From Sediminibacterium ginsengisoli (lineage in GTDB: Bacteria; Bacteroidota; Bacteroidia; Chitinophagales; Chitinophagaceae), in contig NZ_FUWH01000002.1 in the NCBI RefSeq assembly GCF_900167075.1, forward strand, positions 91,005 through 155,004: a stretch of DNA of 64,000 nucleotides. The letters run 5' to 3'. Below are positions 50,516 through 60,931 of the stretch, piece after piece (positions within the stretch are counted from its first letter, which is position 1; each line of letters begins with the position of its first letter). Below the pieces are notes generated by a model, which was not told the DNA's origin, ran no database searches, and was given only the letters and a program-made list of their open reading frames with translations. The translations under genes and the position numbers were made by a program.

Positions 50516-53500
50516 ATGGAACAAAAACACATTCCGCGCATGCCTGTACCCGGTGTAAGATACAGGCGCTATGCAACCATCTTTCTTACACTTTTCCTCT
50601 TATTCACATTGCAGCTGCAAGCCCAGACCCTTAAGGTCAGCGGTATTGTAAAAGACGCCAAAGGCGATCCTATGCAGAGTGTAACCGTAACGGTGAAGGG
50701 TAAATCCCAGTCAACCACAACGGACGCAGCAGGAAAATATACAATTACGGTACCGGATGCGAAATCCGTACTGGTATTCACTTTCGTAGGTTATATCGAC
50801 CAGGAAGAACCTGTAAATGGTAAAACAACCGTGAACACTACGCTTTCTGCAGGTGCCTCCAACCTCGATGAAGTAGTGGTAATCGGTTACGGTGTACAAA
50901 AGAAAAGAGATGTGGCTGGTGCGGTGAATTCCATCGGTGCCAAAGACATCGCGGAACGCGTACCTGTAACCATGTTCGATGCGATCCAGGGTAAAGCTGC
51001 CGGTGTACTTGTAACCAATGATAACGGCGATCCTGCAGGACAAGGTACGATCCAGATCCGCGGTGCCTCTACCATCAATTCAGGTAATGGTCCTTTATAT
51101 GTAATCGATGGTATCATCAGTGAAAACGGAAACTTCCTGAACCCTAATGATATCGAAACCATCGACATCCTCAAAGATGCCGCATCTGCAGCGATCTATG
51201 GTGCGCGCGGTGCAAACGGCGTGATCCTGATCACTACCAAAAAAGGACGTGAAGGAAGGCCGGTGATCAATGCCAACTATTACAGACTCTACGGAAAACT
51301 GGCGCATAAACTGCGTACTACATCTGCAGATGAACTTCGTTATTACCGTGCTATGCGTGGTGATGGTAACAATGGTTACAATGTGGATTCACTGAACCCT
51401 TACCTCAATGCAGATAACGATTACCAGGACCTGCTTTTCAGGACCGGTGTAAAACAAGTTGCATCCCTGAGTATCAGCGGGGCTCAAAAAGGAATTAATT
51501 ACTACGGTGGTATCACTTATACAGATGACCAGGCGATCGTGATTAACAGCTGGATCAAAAGGGTTCAGTCTAAGATCAACGTGAGTTACCTGGCATCGAA
51601 AAAACTGACTGTATCACACAGCCTTGCATTTGCATTCCAGACAGGTAACACCATTCCTGTGGGTAACAGTGCGAAGCAGGTGTTTGAAAGGAACCCATGG
51701 ACAAGCGTATACCGTCCTGACGGAAGCTATGCAGGTTATATCGAATCGAAAAGAAACCCGGTAGCACAGGCATTGTATAATATCGATCTCGATAAAAACT
51801 ACACAGTACAATTCAATACACAGCTGGCTTACCAGTTCACGAAAGAACTGAAGCTGACAACGCTTTTCAACGCACAGCTGGATAATAACAGCAACTCACA
51901 GTTCACGCCAAGCTCACTGACCAACGGTGGAACAGGCGATGCAACCGGAAGCAATACAGTAGGTAAGAACTTCTACTGGGAGTACCAGGCATACCTGAAC
52001 TATAACAAACGCTTCGGTGACCACAACGTTAGCGGAACAGCGGTATTTGGTGTAGACAGAAGAAGAGACGATCGTATGTCTATCGCAACCTACAAATACC
52101 TCAGCGAAGAAATCCTTGTGGGTAATGTAGGTACGGTAGATCTTACAAAAAGCTACACAACAGCAACAGCGTATTCTGATGCGAACCTGACTGCACGTAT
52201 CGGCGACAGCTATAAAGGCCGTTACATTGCGCAGGCTACCTTACGCCGTGATGCATCATCACGTTTCGGGCAGAATAACAAATGGGGTACTTTCTATTCA
52301 GGATCACTGGCGTGGATATTCTCCAGTGAGAAATTCATGGACAGGACCAGCAGCTGGCTGACAGACGGTAAGCTCCGCCTGAGTTATGGTAAAACCGGTA
52401 ACGACCGTATCGGAAACAGCAACTATCCTTCTTACACAGTAATGAACTTCGGTGAGAATTACTACAACGGTAATTTCGGAGCTGCAGAGAACACCACACT
52501 GGGTAACGCTAATATTCACTGGGAGAGCACAACCTCAACCAACTTCGGTCTGGATCTGAGCCTCTTCAAGAACAGGGTAACCATCACAGTGGATTATTAC
52601 ACCAAGAATACCAACGACCTGCTGTACAACAGCGCACTGCCAGGCGAAACCGGCAAACGTAACGTGAACATCAACCTGGGATCTATCCAGAATAAAGGTC
52701 TTGAGCTTTCAATGATCGCAACCCCGATCGTTAAGAAAGACCTGCGTGTGGAAGTGATGGGTAACATTACATTCCAGAGAAGCAAGATCACTGAACTGGC
52801 GAACCATACCTCATTCATTTCAGGTAACAAATGGCTGATCCAGGAAGGTGGAATGATCGGTGATTTCTATGTATGGAAAAACCTGGGTGTTTACCAGTGG
52901 AACGAGTCGAATGCATATGATGCAAACGGCACCAGGCTTACAGTAGTGCTGGATCAGAACGGTAAACCAAACGGTACTTATACACTCGATGGAAAACCAT
53001 ATACAGGAACCATCAACTACAAATCAAGGAACGGATTCAAATTACAGGGTGGCGATACCGAGTGGTATGATGCGAATAACGATGGTATCATCGACGAGAA
53101 AGATAAAGTGATCGCAGGTAATGCACAGCCTGATTATTTCTATGGTTTCGGAGCAACTGTTAAATACAAGAACTGGAGCCTGAACTTCCTCTTCAACGGA
53201 CAATCGGGCAACAAGATCTATAACGCAGTACGTAATGCGCAGAACACATTCAGCTCAACTTATACGCCGCCGATCTGGGATGCAGCACTGTACTCCTGGC
53301 AGAAGCAGGGAGATGTCTCACAGTATCCTTATTTCCCGCTGAAAGACACAAGAGGCAGTATCAGCAATGGTTATAACAGCCTGTATATCGAAGATGGTTC
53401 ATTCCTCAGGCTGAGCAGTGTAAGGGTTGCTTACACACTCGGTTCTAACCTTGCAAGCAAGCTGAAACTGAAAAATGCATCCGTATATGTGTATGGTAAT

Positions 53501-53632
53501 AACCTCCTTACCTGGACAAATTATACATGGTACGATCCTGAGTTCAGCTCGAATGGTCTGAACATCGGAGAGGATAATGGAAAGTATCCCAAACGCAGGG
53601 AACTGGGTGTTGGTATCAATGTTAATTTCTAA
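50516..53632 (+). CDS. SusC/RagA-family TonB-linked outer-membrane protein
   Basis: A 1038-residue outer-membrane importer of glycans. A long signal region ends LFTLQLQAQ near residue 37. A carboxypeptidase-like domain (about 43-118) begins VSGIVKDAKGDPMQSVTVTV. The TonB-box region is DEVVVIGYGVQKKRDVAGAV. The plug shows IQGKAAGVLVTNDNGDPAGQ, IQIRGASTINSGNGPLYVID and DILKDAASAAIYGARGANGV, all hallmarks of SusC. The barrel ends in LGVGINVNF. It forms a complex with the SusD encoded nine bases downstream and pulls oligosaccharides into the periplasm. Confidence 0.97.
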   Translation: MEQKHIPRMPVPGVRYRRYATIFLTLFLLFTLQLQAQTLKVSGIVKDAKGDPMQSVTVTVKGKSQSTTTDAAGKYTITVPDAKSVLVFTFVGYIDQEEPVNGKTTVNTTLSAGASNLDEVVVIGYGVQKKRDVAGAVNSIGAKDIAERVPVTMFDAIQGKAAGVLVTNDNGDPAGQGTIQIRGASTINSGNGPLYVIDGIISENGNFLNPNDIETIDILKDAASAAIYGARGANGVILITTKKGREGRPVINANYYRLYGKLAHKLRTTSADELRYYRAMRGDGNNGYNVDSLNPYLNADNDYQDLLFRTGVKQVASLSISGAQKGINYYGGITYTDDQAIVINSWIKRVQSKINVSYLASKKLTVSHSLAFAFQTGNTIPVGNSAKQVFERNPWTSVYRPDGSYAGYIESKRNPVAQALYNIDLDKNYTVQFNTQLAYQFTKELKLTTLFNAQLDNNSNSQFTPSSLTNGGTGDATGSNTVGKNFYWEYQAYLNYNKRFGDHNVSGTAVFGVDRRRDDRMSIATYKYLSEEILVGNVGTVDLTKSYTTATAYSDANLTARIGDSYKGRYIAQATLRRDASSRFGQNNKWGTFYSGSLAWIFSSEKFMDRTSSWLTDGKLRLSYGKTGNDRIGNSNYPSYTVMNFGENYYNGNFGAAENTTLGNANIHWESTTSTNFGLDLSLFKNRVTITVDYYTKNTNDLLYNSALPGETGKRNVNINLGSIQNKGLELSMIATPIVKKDLRVEVMGNITFQRSKITELANHTSFISGNKWLIQEGGMIGDFYVWKNLGVYQWNESNAYDANGTRLTVVLDQNGKPNGTYTLDGKPYTGTINYKSRNGFKLQGGDTEWYDANNDGIIDEKDKVIAGNAQPDYFYGFGATVKYKNWSLNFLFNGQSGNKIYNAVRNAQNTFSSTYTPPIWDAALYSWQKQGDVSQYPYFPLKDTRGSISNGYNSLYIEDGSFLRLSSVRVAYTLGSNLASKLKLKNASVYVYGNNLLTWTNYTWYDPEFSSNGLNIGEDNGKYPKRRELGVGINVNF

Positions 53633-53641
53633 AACAGTATC

Positions 53642-55153
53642 ATGAAAAAGTTAGTTAATATCATTTCAATATTAGTCCTCGTAGTGTTTGCCGGGGGCTG
53701 TAAAAAGTTCCTCGATGAAAAACCGCTGACGCAGGTTCCAACCGAGAACTATTTCAAATCACTGAAAGACGTAACTGCGGGCATGGCCGGTATGTACGGA
53801 TCTTTCCAGCAGGAAATGACCGGCGATGGTAATGGGTTCTCCGGTAAATATCACTATTGGGGCGAGGGCCGTTCGGACAACTTCGACAGGTCTCAGTACA
53901 ACAACACCACTATCACCGAAGAAGCACTGAACCAGATGACTTCAGGTAACTCGGTGGCAGACTGGACAGGTCTTTACCGTACCATCGGACGTGCGAACAC
54001 CTGTATCAAATACATTCCGCAGGCAGCTGCTTTCGATAATGCTGTAACAACCAATGTGGTGAATAATAACCTCGCCCAGGCATATGCCATGCGTGCTATG
54101 TGCTATTTCTACATTGTAAGATTATGGGGTGATGCGCCATTATGGACAGAGCCGTATCTGGACATTACACAACAGGCGTCCAAGCCACGTAATCCGAAAG
54201 CAGAGATCCTCGATACAATTGTTTCGGATCTGACAAAAGCCTACAACATGATCCAGAAAAAACAGACTGCTGTGATCTGGAACATCAATGAAGGAACAAT
54301 TGCAGCGATGCTCGCAGATGTATATCTCTGGAAGAAAGATTACCCTAAGGCGATCACCTGGACTGCCAATGTATTCACTTCAAAAGGTTCGAAAGCGGTT
54401 GATTACGGAAGCACCGGAACCACACTGGAGCCAGCGGCAACCTGGAAAAACCTGTTCATCAATCCGGCTAACACCAACGAAGCTATGTGGAGCATCAGCT
54501 GGGATTATAACTTCAATGGTTGTGCATGTCTGCCGATCTCTATGGGACTGTCTAATAACCCTGTGGCAATGGATTCGGTATTGCATACCAACTGGAAGAA
54601 GAATACGGCGGATATCCGGGTTAAATTCTCTTATGATACCCTGCCAGGTTTAGGTCACTGGGATAAGGTGATCAAGTTCCATAACATTGCCGGTAATGTG
54701 ATCCCAACAGGAACCGGCGCGGCACTTGCTAATACCTATAATGTGTACCTGACCATGTACCGCCTCGCAGATGTTTACCTCAACTATGCGGAAGCATTGA
54801 ACAGGAGCGGAGACCCTGTTAACTCTTTACGTTACCTGAATTACATCCGCGTTCGTGCCGGCCTGCCTGCTCTGCTGGCAACAGATCCTTCTATCTCAAC
54901 ACAGGATAAGATGGAAGATGTGATCCTCAATGAAAGGCGTTACGAGTTCTTCGCAGAAGGTAAACGCTGGTTCGACCTGGTACGTACCGGAAAAGTGAAA
55001 GAGGTGATGGACCCGATCCTGAAGATCAGGCAGACCAAGTATGGAAGCGCACCAGACGGCTTTGGATCTGATCTGAACAAGATCCTCTTCCCGCTGCACA
55101 GGAATGTGCTCGAGTACAACAAGAAATTAGTTCAAAACCCTTCTTATAACTAA
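53642..55153 (+). CDS. SusD/RagB-family glycan-binding lipoprotein
   Basis: A 503-residue surface lipoprotein. The signal ends in the lipobox VVFAGGC (Cys20), followed by KKFLDEKPLTQVPTENYF, the typical SusD start. TPR-like helices show AMRAMCYFYIVRLWGDAPLW and YRLADVYLNYAEALNRSGDP, and the C-terminal part has DVILNERRYEFFAEGKRWFD. It covers the SusC barrel like a lid and selects the glycan. Confidence 0.96.
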   Translation: MKKLVNIISILVLVVFAGGCKKFLDEKPLTQVPTENYFKSLKDVTAGMAGMYGSFQQEMTGDGNGFSGKYHYWGEGRSDNFDRSQYNNTTITEEALNQMTSGNSVADWTGLYRTIGRANTCIKYIPQAAAFDNAVTTNVVNNNLAQAYAMRAMCYFYIVRLWGDAPLWTEPYLDITQQASKPRNPKAEILDTIVSDLTKAYNMIQKKQTAVIWNINEGTIAAMLADVYLWKKDYPKAITWTANVFTSKGSKAVDYGSTGTTLEPAATWKNLFINPANTNEAMWSISWDYNFNGCACLPISMGLSNNPVAMDSVLHTNWKKNTADIRVKFSYDTLPGLGHWDKVIKFHNIAGNVIPTGTGAALANTYNVYLTMYRLADVYLNYAEALNRSGDPVNSLRYLNYIRVRAGLPALLATDPSISTQDKMEDVILNERRYEFFAEGKRWFDLVRTGKVKEVMDPILKIRQTKYGSAPDGFGSDLNKILFPLHRNVLEYNKKLVQNPSYN

Positions 55154-55157
55154 TACC

Positions 55158-55835
55158 ATGAAAAAGATCAATATAAAAACGAAAGGTTTTCTGCTGGCCA
55201 TTGGCATGGTAACCATGTTATCGGGTTGCTATAAACTTCAGACAGATTATAACAGAACACCACATACCGTAGATCCGCATATCAACAGAACCGCCTGGCA
55301 ATACATTGTAGACCGTTCTGTAGCAAACAATACAGATACCATTTTCAGGGTGATGTACAATGCGATCATTTACAGCGGGATGGATAGTAACGAATACAAG
55401 GTTCCGAACAGGACTTTCATTCTCATGAATAATAATTCAGCGAAAGCTGTATGGACCAATGTGAAAACAGCTACCAATGTTGCAGGAAAAAGATGGGAAG
55501 ACTATCCGAAAGATGCAGTGAAAAAGTACCTGCAATACCTGATCGTTCAGGGCGTGTATGATCACTATACATTGCCTGCGCAAAGTAACGTAGAAGTGAA
55601 AACAACAGCTCCGGCCGGTTCCTTCACAACGGCGCCAACAGGTTTTGCGATCCCGAACTTCGTTACAAATCCGAATTCGATCATGCAGATGCAGGTGCTG
55701 AATTCTTCACCCAGCAATACTTCGGATTACCCGATCCAGCTGAATACGGTGTTGAATGTACAGACCAGCAGTATCCTTGCAACCAATGGATCCGTGCATG
55801 TGATCAACGGGTTCCTGACAACGAACACACAATAA
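55158..55835 (+). CDS. fasciclin-like lipoprotein of the PUL
   Basis: A 225-residue lipoprotein with the lipobox TMLSGC (Cys24). The mature part resembles a divergent fasciclin domain: TAWQYIVDRSVANNTDTIFR with a hydrophobic middle, FILMNNNSAKAVW in place of the usual TVFAPTNEAF, KYLQYLIVQGVYDHYTLP for the second conserved block, and GSVHVINGFL at the end. It lies four bases after susD and is the last gene before a terminator. It may bind glycans at the surface; that is inference from context. Confidence 0.75.
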   Translation: MKKINIKTKGFLLAIGMVTMLSGCYKLQTDYNRTPHTVDPHINRTAWQYIVDRSVANNTDTIFRVMYNAIIYSGMDSNEYKVPNRTFILMNNNSAKAVWTNVKTATNVAGKRWEDYPKDAVKKYLQYLIVQGVYDHYTLPAQSNVEVKTTAPAGSFTTAPTGFAIPNFVTNPNSIMQMQVLNSSPSNTSDYPIQLNTVLNVQTSSILATNGSVHVINGFLTTNTQ

Positions 55836-55849
55836 TTTAAATGTATCCA

Positions 55850-55900
55850 AAGGATTATTGCAGTAATGCTATATTGCTGCAATAATCCTTCATTTTTTTT
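55850..55900 (+). terminator. strong hairpin terminator inside the PUL
   Basis: A perfect 14-bp stem (55850-55863 with 55877-55890) closes a 13-base loop, and a run of T follows at 55893-55900. The next gene starts at 55903, so it splits the surface-binding genes from the enzyme genes. Confidence 0.85.
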
Positions 55901-55902
55901 CA

Positions 55903-58362
55903 ATGGTGATCAGAAAGATTTTTACGGCATTATTCCTGCTGGGATTCACAGTGCAGGCAGTGGCACAACAGAAGATAAGGCTCAGTAATAACTGGGAATT
56001 CCTGAAACAGGATCTCGGTGGTATCTGGGAAGCGGTAAGACCGGTTGGGAAAGGTAATCCTGAAAGTGTGCCCCTTTGGCAAACGGTCACACTGCCCCAT
56101 TGTGTGAACGCGCAAGATGCTGTTGATCCTGATGTGAATTATTACCAGGGGCCGTCCTGGTACCGCGCGCAGCTTGACATCAGTAATCCTTATGCAGGCG
56201 GAAGAACACTACTTCATTTTGAAGGTGCCGGACAGAAATCAGATGTATATGTGTATACCACGAAGGTGGGGTCGCATACAGGTGGCTATGATGAATGGAC
56301 AGTGGATATCACAGATGCTGTAGAGGCTTTCCGCAAAACAGATGTGTATCAGAAACAGTTTAAAGGAAAGATTCCGGTTTCCATCCGTACGGATAATAGC
56401 CGCGATCTTGAACTGATCCCTTCTGATCTTTCAGATTTTAATCTTTACGGTGGTATTTACCGTTATCTCAATCTTGTTTATACTCCTCAGTTGTCGGTAC
56501 AGCAATTGTTTGCAAAAGCAGAAGTAAATGCAGCGAACAAAAACGGAACTGTACAGATCAGCGCAGACCTGTATAATCCTTCGGGAAAAACAAATACAGC
56601 CGTAACGGTGCAGCTCGTGGATCCGAAAGGAAAAGAAGTAAACAGGTTCACCAAAAATATCAACCTTACAGGCGGGCGTACAGATCTGGGAACCATCCAG
56701 GTAACATCTCCCGCACTGTGGTCTACAGAAGATCCTTTACTGTATACGGTACGTGTAACGGTAGGAACCGGAACTGATCAGGCTGTACACACAGAAAAGA
56801 TCGGTTTCCGCTATTTTGAATTTGTGAAGAAAGGGCCATTCATGCTGAATGGAAAAAGACTGTTGCTCAGGGGCACACACCGCCACGAAGATCATGCAGG
56901 TGTGGCACAGGCCATGACAGACCAGATGATGCGCGAAGAAATGGTGATGATGAAAGAAATGGGCGTCAATTTCATCAGGCTCGGTCATTACCAGCAATCA
57001 CGCACCATACTGGAATTGTGCGATAGCCTTGGGATTGTTGTCTGGGAAGAAATTCCATGGTGCCGCGGCGGTCTGGGTGGCGATGTTTATAAAGAACAGG
57101 CGCGCAGGATGCTTACCAATATGATCAACCAGCATTACAATCACGCCTCGGTGATCATCTGGGGACTGGGTAATGAAAACGACTGGCCGGGAGATTTTCC
57201 TGAATTCGATCAGCAAAAGATCAGGGCGTTCATGAAAGAATTGAATGATCTTTCACATAAACTGGATCCAACGAGAAAAACAGCCATCAGACGCTGTGAT
57301 TTCTGTAAAGATATTGTAGATGTATACTCGCCTTCAATCTGGGCAGGCTGGTATCGCGGCATCTACACCGAATACAAAGATGTAAGCAGGGCCGAGTTTG
57401 AAAAAGTAGATCATTTCCTGCATGTGGAATGGGGTGGGGACAGTCACGCAAGACGTCATTCCGAAAATCCAGATAAAGCCCTGCAGGGGATAACCGCGGC
57501 AAAAGCTGCCGATGAACGCGCAGGTGATGCTTCTCTTTTTGGCGGCGCGGCAAGGGTTTCCAAAGATGGTGACTGGAGTGAGAGCTATATCTGCAATCTT
57601 GTAGACTGGCATCTCAAAGAACAGGAGACCATGCCCTGGCTTACCGGAACAGCTCAATGGCCATTTAAAGATTTTTCAACACCGGTAAGACCTGATAATC
57701 CTGTCCCGTACATGAACCAGAAAGGTGTGGTGGAACGAGATCTGACCAAAAAAGAATCTTACTATGTATTCCAGTCGTACTGGACAAATACTCCGATGGT
57801 CCATATTTACGGCCATACTATGCCTGTTCGCTGGGGAGATGCTGATGAAGAGAAGATGGTCAAAGTATATTCAAACTGCGATGAAGCCGAACTCTTCCTG
57901 AACGGGAAAAGCATGGGTATTAAAAAAAGGAACAGCCAGGATTTCCCTGCTGCAGGACTTCGCTGGAATCTGAAATTCAATGCCGGCAATAATACTGTTC
58001 GTGTGGTGGCGCGTAAAGGAAAAGTTCAGGTGGAAGATAATGTCTCTTTCCGCTATCAGACAGAAAAATGGGCAGCGCCTGCAAAACTGGTACTGGAAAA
58101 GCTTTCTGAACAGGATGGCATTGCAACCGTACAGGTAAAACTGTTCGATGCAAAAGGAATACAATGTCTCGATGCGGCCAATTTTGTTCGTTTCGGACTG
58201 GCCGGAGATGGTAAGCTGATCGACAACCAGGGAACATCTTCAGGCTCCAGGTATGTGCAGATGTACAATGGTACGGCAATCATAAAAGTGGAATTAAAAG
58301 GAGGCAAAAGCGTGGTAAGTGTTGCTGCGGATAAATTGCCGACTGCGTTCTTAAACCTGTAA
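55903..58362 (+). CDS. GH2 glycoside hydrolase
   Basis: An 819-residue exported enzyme with a signal peptide (IRKIFTALFLLGFTVQAVA). The N-terminal jelly roll shows WQTVTLPHCVNAQDA and YYQGPSWYRAQLDI. The catalytic barrel shows LRGTHRHEDHAGVAQAM, the acid/base E425 in IIWGLGNENDWPG and the nucleophile E509 in LHVEWGGDSH. It ends with an immunoglobulin-like domain. GH2 includes beta-galactosidases, beta-glucuronidases and beta-mannosidases; the sequence alone does not decide. It starts only three bases after the internal terminator. Confidence 0.92.
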   Translation: MVIRKIFTALFLLGFTVQAVAQQKIRLSNNWEFLKQDLGGIWEAVRPVGKGNPESVPLWQTVTLPHCVNAQDAVDPDVNYYQGPSWYRAQLDISNPYAGGRTLLHFEGAGQKSDVYVYTTKVGSHTGGYDEWTVDITDAVEAFRKTDVYQKQFKGKIPVSIRTDNSRDLELIPSDLSDFNLYGGIYRYLNLVYTPQLSVQQLFAKAEVNAANKNGTVQISADLYNPSGKTNTAVTVQLVDPKGKEVNRFTKNINLTGGRTDLGTIQVTSPALWSTEDPLLYTVRVTVGTGTDQAVHTEKIGFRYFEFVKKGPFMLNGKRLLLRGTHRHEDHAGVAQAMTDQMMREEMVMMKEMGVNFIRLGHYQQSRTILELCDSLGIVVWEEIPWCRGGLGGDVYKEQARRMLTNMINQHYNHASVIIWGLGNENDWPGDFPEFDQQKIRAFMKELNDLSHKLDPTRKTAIRRCDFCKDIVDVYSPSIWAGWYRGIYTEYKDVSRAEFEKVDHFLHVEWGGDSHARRHSENPDKALQGITAAKAADERAGDASLFGGAARVSKDGDWSESYICNLVDWHLKEQETMPWLTGTAQWPFKDFSTPVRPDNPVPYMNQKGVVERDLTKKESYYVFQSYWTNTPMVHIYGHTMPVRWGDADEEKMVKVYSNCDEAELFLNGKSMGIKKRNSQDFPAAGLRWNLKFNAGNNTVRVVARKGKVQVEDNVSFRYQTEKWAAPAKLVLEKLSEQDGIATVQVKLFDAKGIQCLDAANFVRFGLAGDGKLIDNQGTSSGSRYVQMYNGTAIIKVELKGGKSVVSVAADKLPTAFLNL

Positions 58363-58365
58363 CAC

Positions 58366-60927
58366 ATGAAACGAATCCATATCCTGTTTACTGCATCGGT
58401 TCTTTTATGCAGTGTCGTCAACGCGCAGGTTCGCAAAACAGATCCTGATCTCAAGCTCTGGTATAACAAACCCGCATCAATCTGGGAAGAAGCGCTGCCG
58501 TTGGGTAATGCCAAAACGGGAGCCATGGTATTTGGCGGAACGGCAGAAGAACGATTTCAGCTCAATGATAACACACTGTGGTCTGGTGCCCCCAACCCTG
58601 GAAATGTAGCACATGGACCGGAAATATTACCGCTGGTCCGCGCGCAGATAGATCTTGGTAATTATGACAGCGCTGCTGTTCTCTGGAAAAAATTGCAGGG
58701 TCCTTATTCTGCACGTTACCTGCCGATGGGCGATCTGTGGTTAAGAACTGGCCATACAAATCCTGCTGGTTATTATCGTGGCCTGGATCTGAACACGGCT
58801 GTATCTACCGTTCGTTATACTCAGGACGGAATAACTTATACCAGGGAGACATTTATCAGTCACCCGGATAAGATCATGGTAATAAGACTCACCGCTGATA
58901 AAAAGAATGCAATCGGTTTCACAACTGCGCTGACCAGTAAATTAAGATACCATGTAAATACGCAGCCTGGAAATGAAATGGTGTTGTATGGTAAGGCGCC
59001 GAAACATGTTGCCAACAGGGATATAGAGCCGCAACAGGTTACTTATGATGAGAACCCGAAGGGCGAAGGAATGACATTCGAGGTTCATGTGAAGTTACAG
59101 GCAGAAGGTGGGAAAGTTGAAAAGCTAGATACTGCACTTTGTGTGAGTGGTGCCAATGCGGTTACGATTTATGTGTCCGGGGCTACAAGTTTTAATGGTT
59201 ATAACAAGTCGCCCGGATTGGAAGGAAAAAATCCTGCCATTGAAGCGGCAGCTAATCTCCGCAACGCTGCGGCGAAAGGTTATGCGGCATTGAAGCAGGC
59301 GCATATTGCAGATTATGGCGCATTATTCAACCGTGTGGAACTGGACCTGGGTAAGGATGCTGCTGCGATGCAGAAAACGACAGATCAGCGTTTGCGTGAT
59401 TTTGGAAAGAGCGGAACTGACCGTCAGTTACAGACGCTGTACTACCAGTTTGGACGTTATCTCCTGATCGCGAGTTCAAGGCCAGGATCAAGACCGGGAA
59501 ATCTCCAGGGGATATGGAATGATCATGTGCAGCCGCCATGGGGAAGTAACTATACCACCAATATCAATACCGAGATGAATTACTGGCTGGCGGAGAACAC
59601 GAATCTTTCGGAATGCCATCAGCCATTATTTGATTTCATGGAAGAGCTTGCAGTAAACGGTGCAATAACGGCTAAAACAAATTATGGAATTACAGAAGGC
59701 TGGACCGTGCATCATAACTCCGATCTCTGGGCAAAAACTTCACCTCCGGGTGGATATGAATGGGATCCCAAGGGCATGCCACGCTGGTCTGCCTGGCCCA
59801 TGGCCGGCGCCTGGTTCAGCACACACTTGTGGGAGCATTACCTGTTCACAGGAGATAAAAAATTCCTCAAAGAAAAAGCATACCCGCTGATGCTTGGCGC
59901 AGCAAAATTCATGCGCCACTGGCTGATCACTGATAAAGAAAGCGGCTATCTGGTAACAAGTCCTTCAACTTCTCCCGAGAATACAGTTAAGATCAACAAG
60001 AAAGAATACCAGCTGAGCAAAGCATCGACGATGGATATGTCGATCATCCGTGAATTATATACTGCAGTGATCAAGGCGATGGATATATTACAGGTTGACA
60101 AGGAACTTCGCACGAAACTGGCTGCAGAAAAAGAGAAACTGTATCCTTATCATATCGGTCAGTACGGACAACTGCAGGAATGGTTCAAAGACTGGGATGA
60201 TCCCAATGATAAACACAGGCATATATCACAGCTGTTTGGATTATACCCCGGAAGCCAGGTAACGACAACATTAACACCGGAATTGGCAGCAGCAGCTAAA
60301 CAATCATTGATCCATCGCGGTGATGTGAGTACAGGATGGTCGATGGCCTGGAAGATCAACTGGTGGGCCAGGCTGCAGGACGGAGAACATGCATACAGGA
60401 TACTGGGCGCAGCATTCAATTACATCGACCCGCGCGAAAAACGCGAAACAATGGGCGGTGGCGGAACTTACCCCAACCTGTTCGATGCGCATCCTCCCTT
60501 CCAGATCGACGGGAACTTTGGGGCTACAGCGGGTATTACAGAAATGCTGCTGCAAAGTCATGAAGGATTTTTGTCTTTACTGCCTGCACTGCCATCCGCC
60601 TGGAAAGATGGTCATGTAAAGGGGATCAAAGCACGCGGTAATTTCACTGTCTCTATAGAATGGAATGATCACAAGCTGAAAGAAGCTGCGGTTTATTCAG
60701 CCAATGGCGGCAACTGCCGCATCCGCGCTGCCATCCCGGTTCGTGTGGTGGAAGTAAAAGGAACTGAGGTAAAAGGTATCAATGATAATCCGCTGAATAC
60801 GGTATACGGAGTGCCGCCATACCGCAAAAACGGAAATGCTGTTCTGCCTGAACTTTCACTTGCAAGAGGTTATGAACTTGATTTCAAAACAGAAAAGGGA
60901 AAATCATACAGGATCGTTCCATTATAA
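58366..60927 (+). CDS. GH95 glycoside hydrolase, alpha-L-galactosidase-like active site
   Basis: An 853-residue exported enzyme (signal [19 protein letters not shown]). It begins [20 protein letters not shown] and has [37 protein letters not shown] and [20 protein letters not shown], all GH95 marks. The conserved Asn pair is N399 and N401 in [12 protein letters not shown]. The residue two before N399 is Thr397, where typical 1,2-alpha-L-fucosidases have His. From memory of the family, Thr at this point was linked to alpha-L-galactosidase activity in Bacteroides. It starts three bases after GH2 and four before GH31. Confidence 0.92.
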   Translation: MKRIHILFTASVLLCSVVNAQVRKTDPDLKLWYNKPASIWEEALPLGNAKTGAMVFGGTAEERFQLNDNTLWSGAPNPGNVAHGPEILPLVRAQIDLGNYDSAAVLWKKLQGPYSARYLPMGDLWLRTGHTNPAGYYRGLDLNTAVSTVRYTQDGITYTRETFISHPDKIMVIRLTADKKNAIGFTTALTSKLRYHVNTQPGNEMVLYGKAPKHVANRDIEPQQVTYDENPKGEGMTFEVHVKLQAEGGKVEKLDTALCVSGANAVTIYVSGATSFNGYNKSPGLEGKNPAIEAAANLRNAAAKGYAALKQAHIADYGALFNRVELDLGKDAAAMQKTTDQRLRDFGKSGTDRQLQTLYYQFGRYLLIASSRPGSRPGNLQGIWNDHVQPPWGSNYTTNINTEMNYWLAENTNLSECHQPLFDFMEELAVNGAITAKTNYGITEGWTVHHNSDLWAKTSPPGGYEWDPKGMPRWSAWPMAGAWFSTHLWEHYLFTGDKKFLKEKAYPLMLGAAKFMRHWLITDKESGYLVTSPSTSPENTVKINKKEYQLSKASTMDMSIIRELYTAVIKAMDILQVDKELRTKLAAEKEKLYPYHIGQYGQLQEWFKDWDDPNDKHRHISQLFGLYPGSQVTTTLTPELAAAAKQSLIHRGDVSTGWSMAWKINWWARLQDGEHAYRILGAAFNYIDPREKRETMGGGGTYPNLFDAHPPFQIDGNFGATAGITEMLLQSHEGFLSLLPALPSAWKDGHVKGIKARGNFTVSIEWNDHKLKEAAVYSANGGNCRIRAAIPVRVVEVKGTEVKGINDNPLNTVYGVPPYRKNGNAVLPELSLARGYELDFKTEKGKSYRIVPL

Positions 60928-60931
60928 TGTT

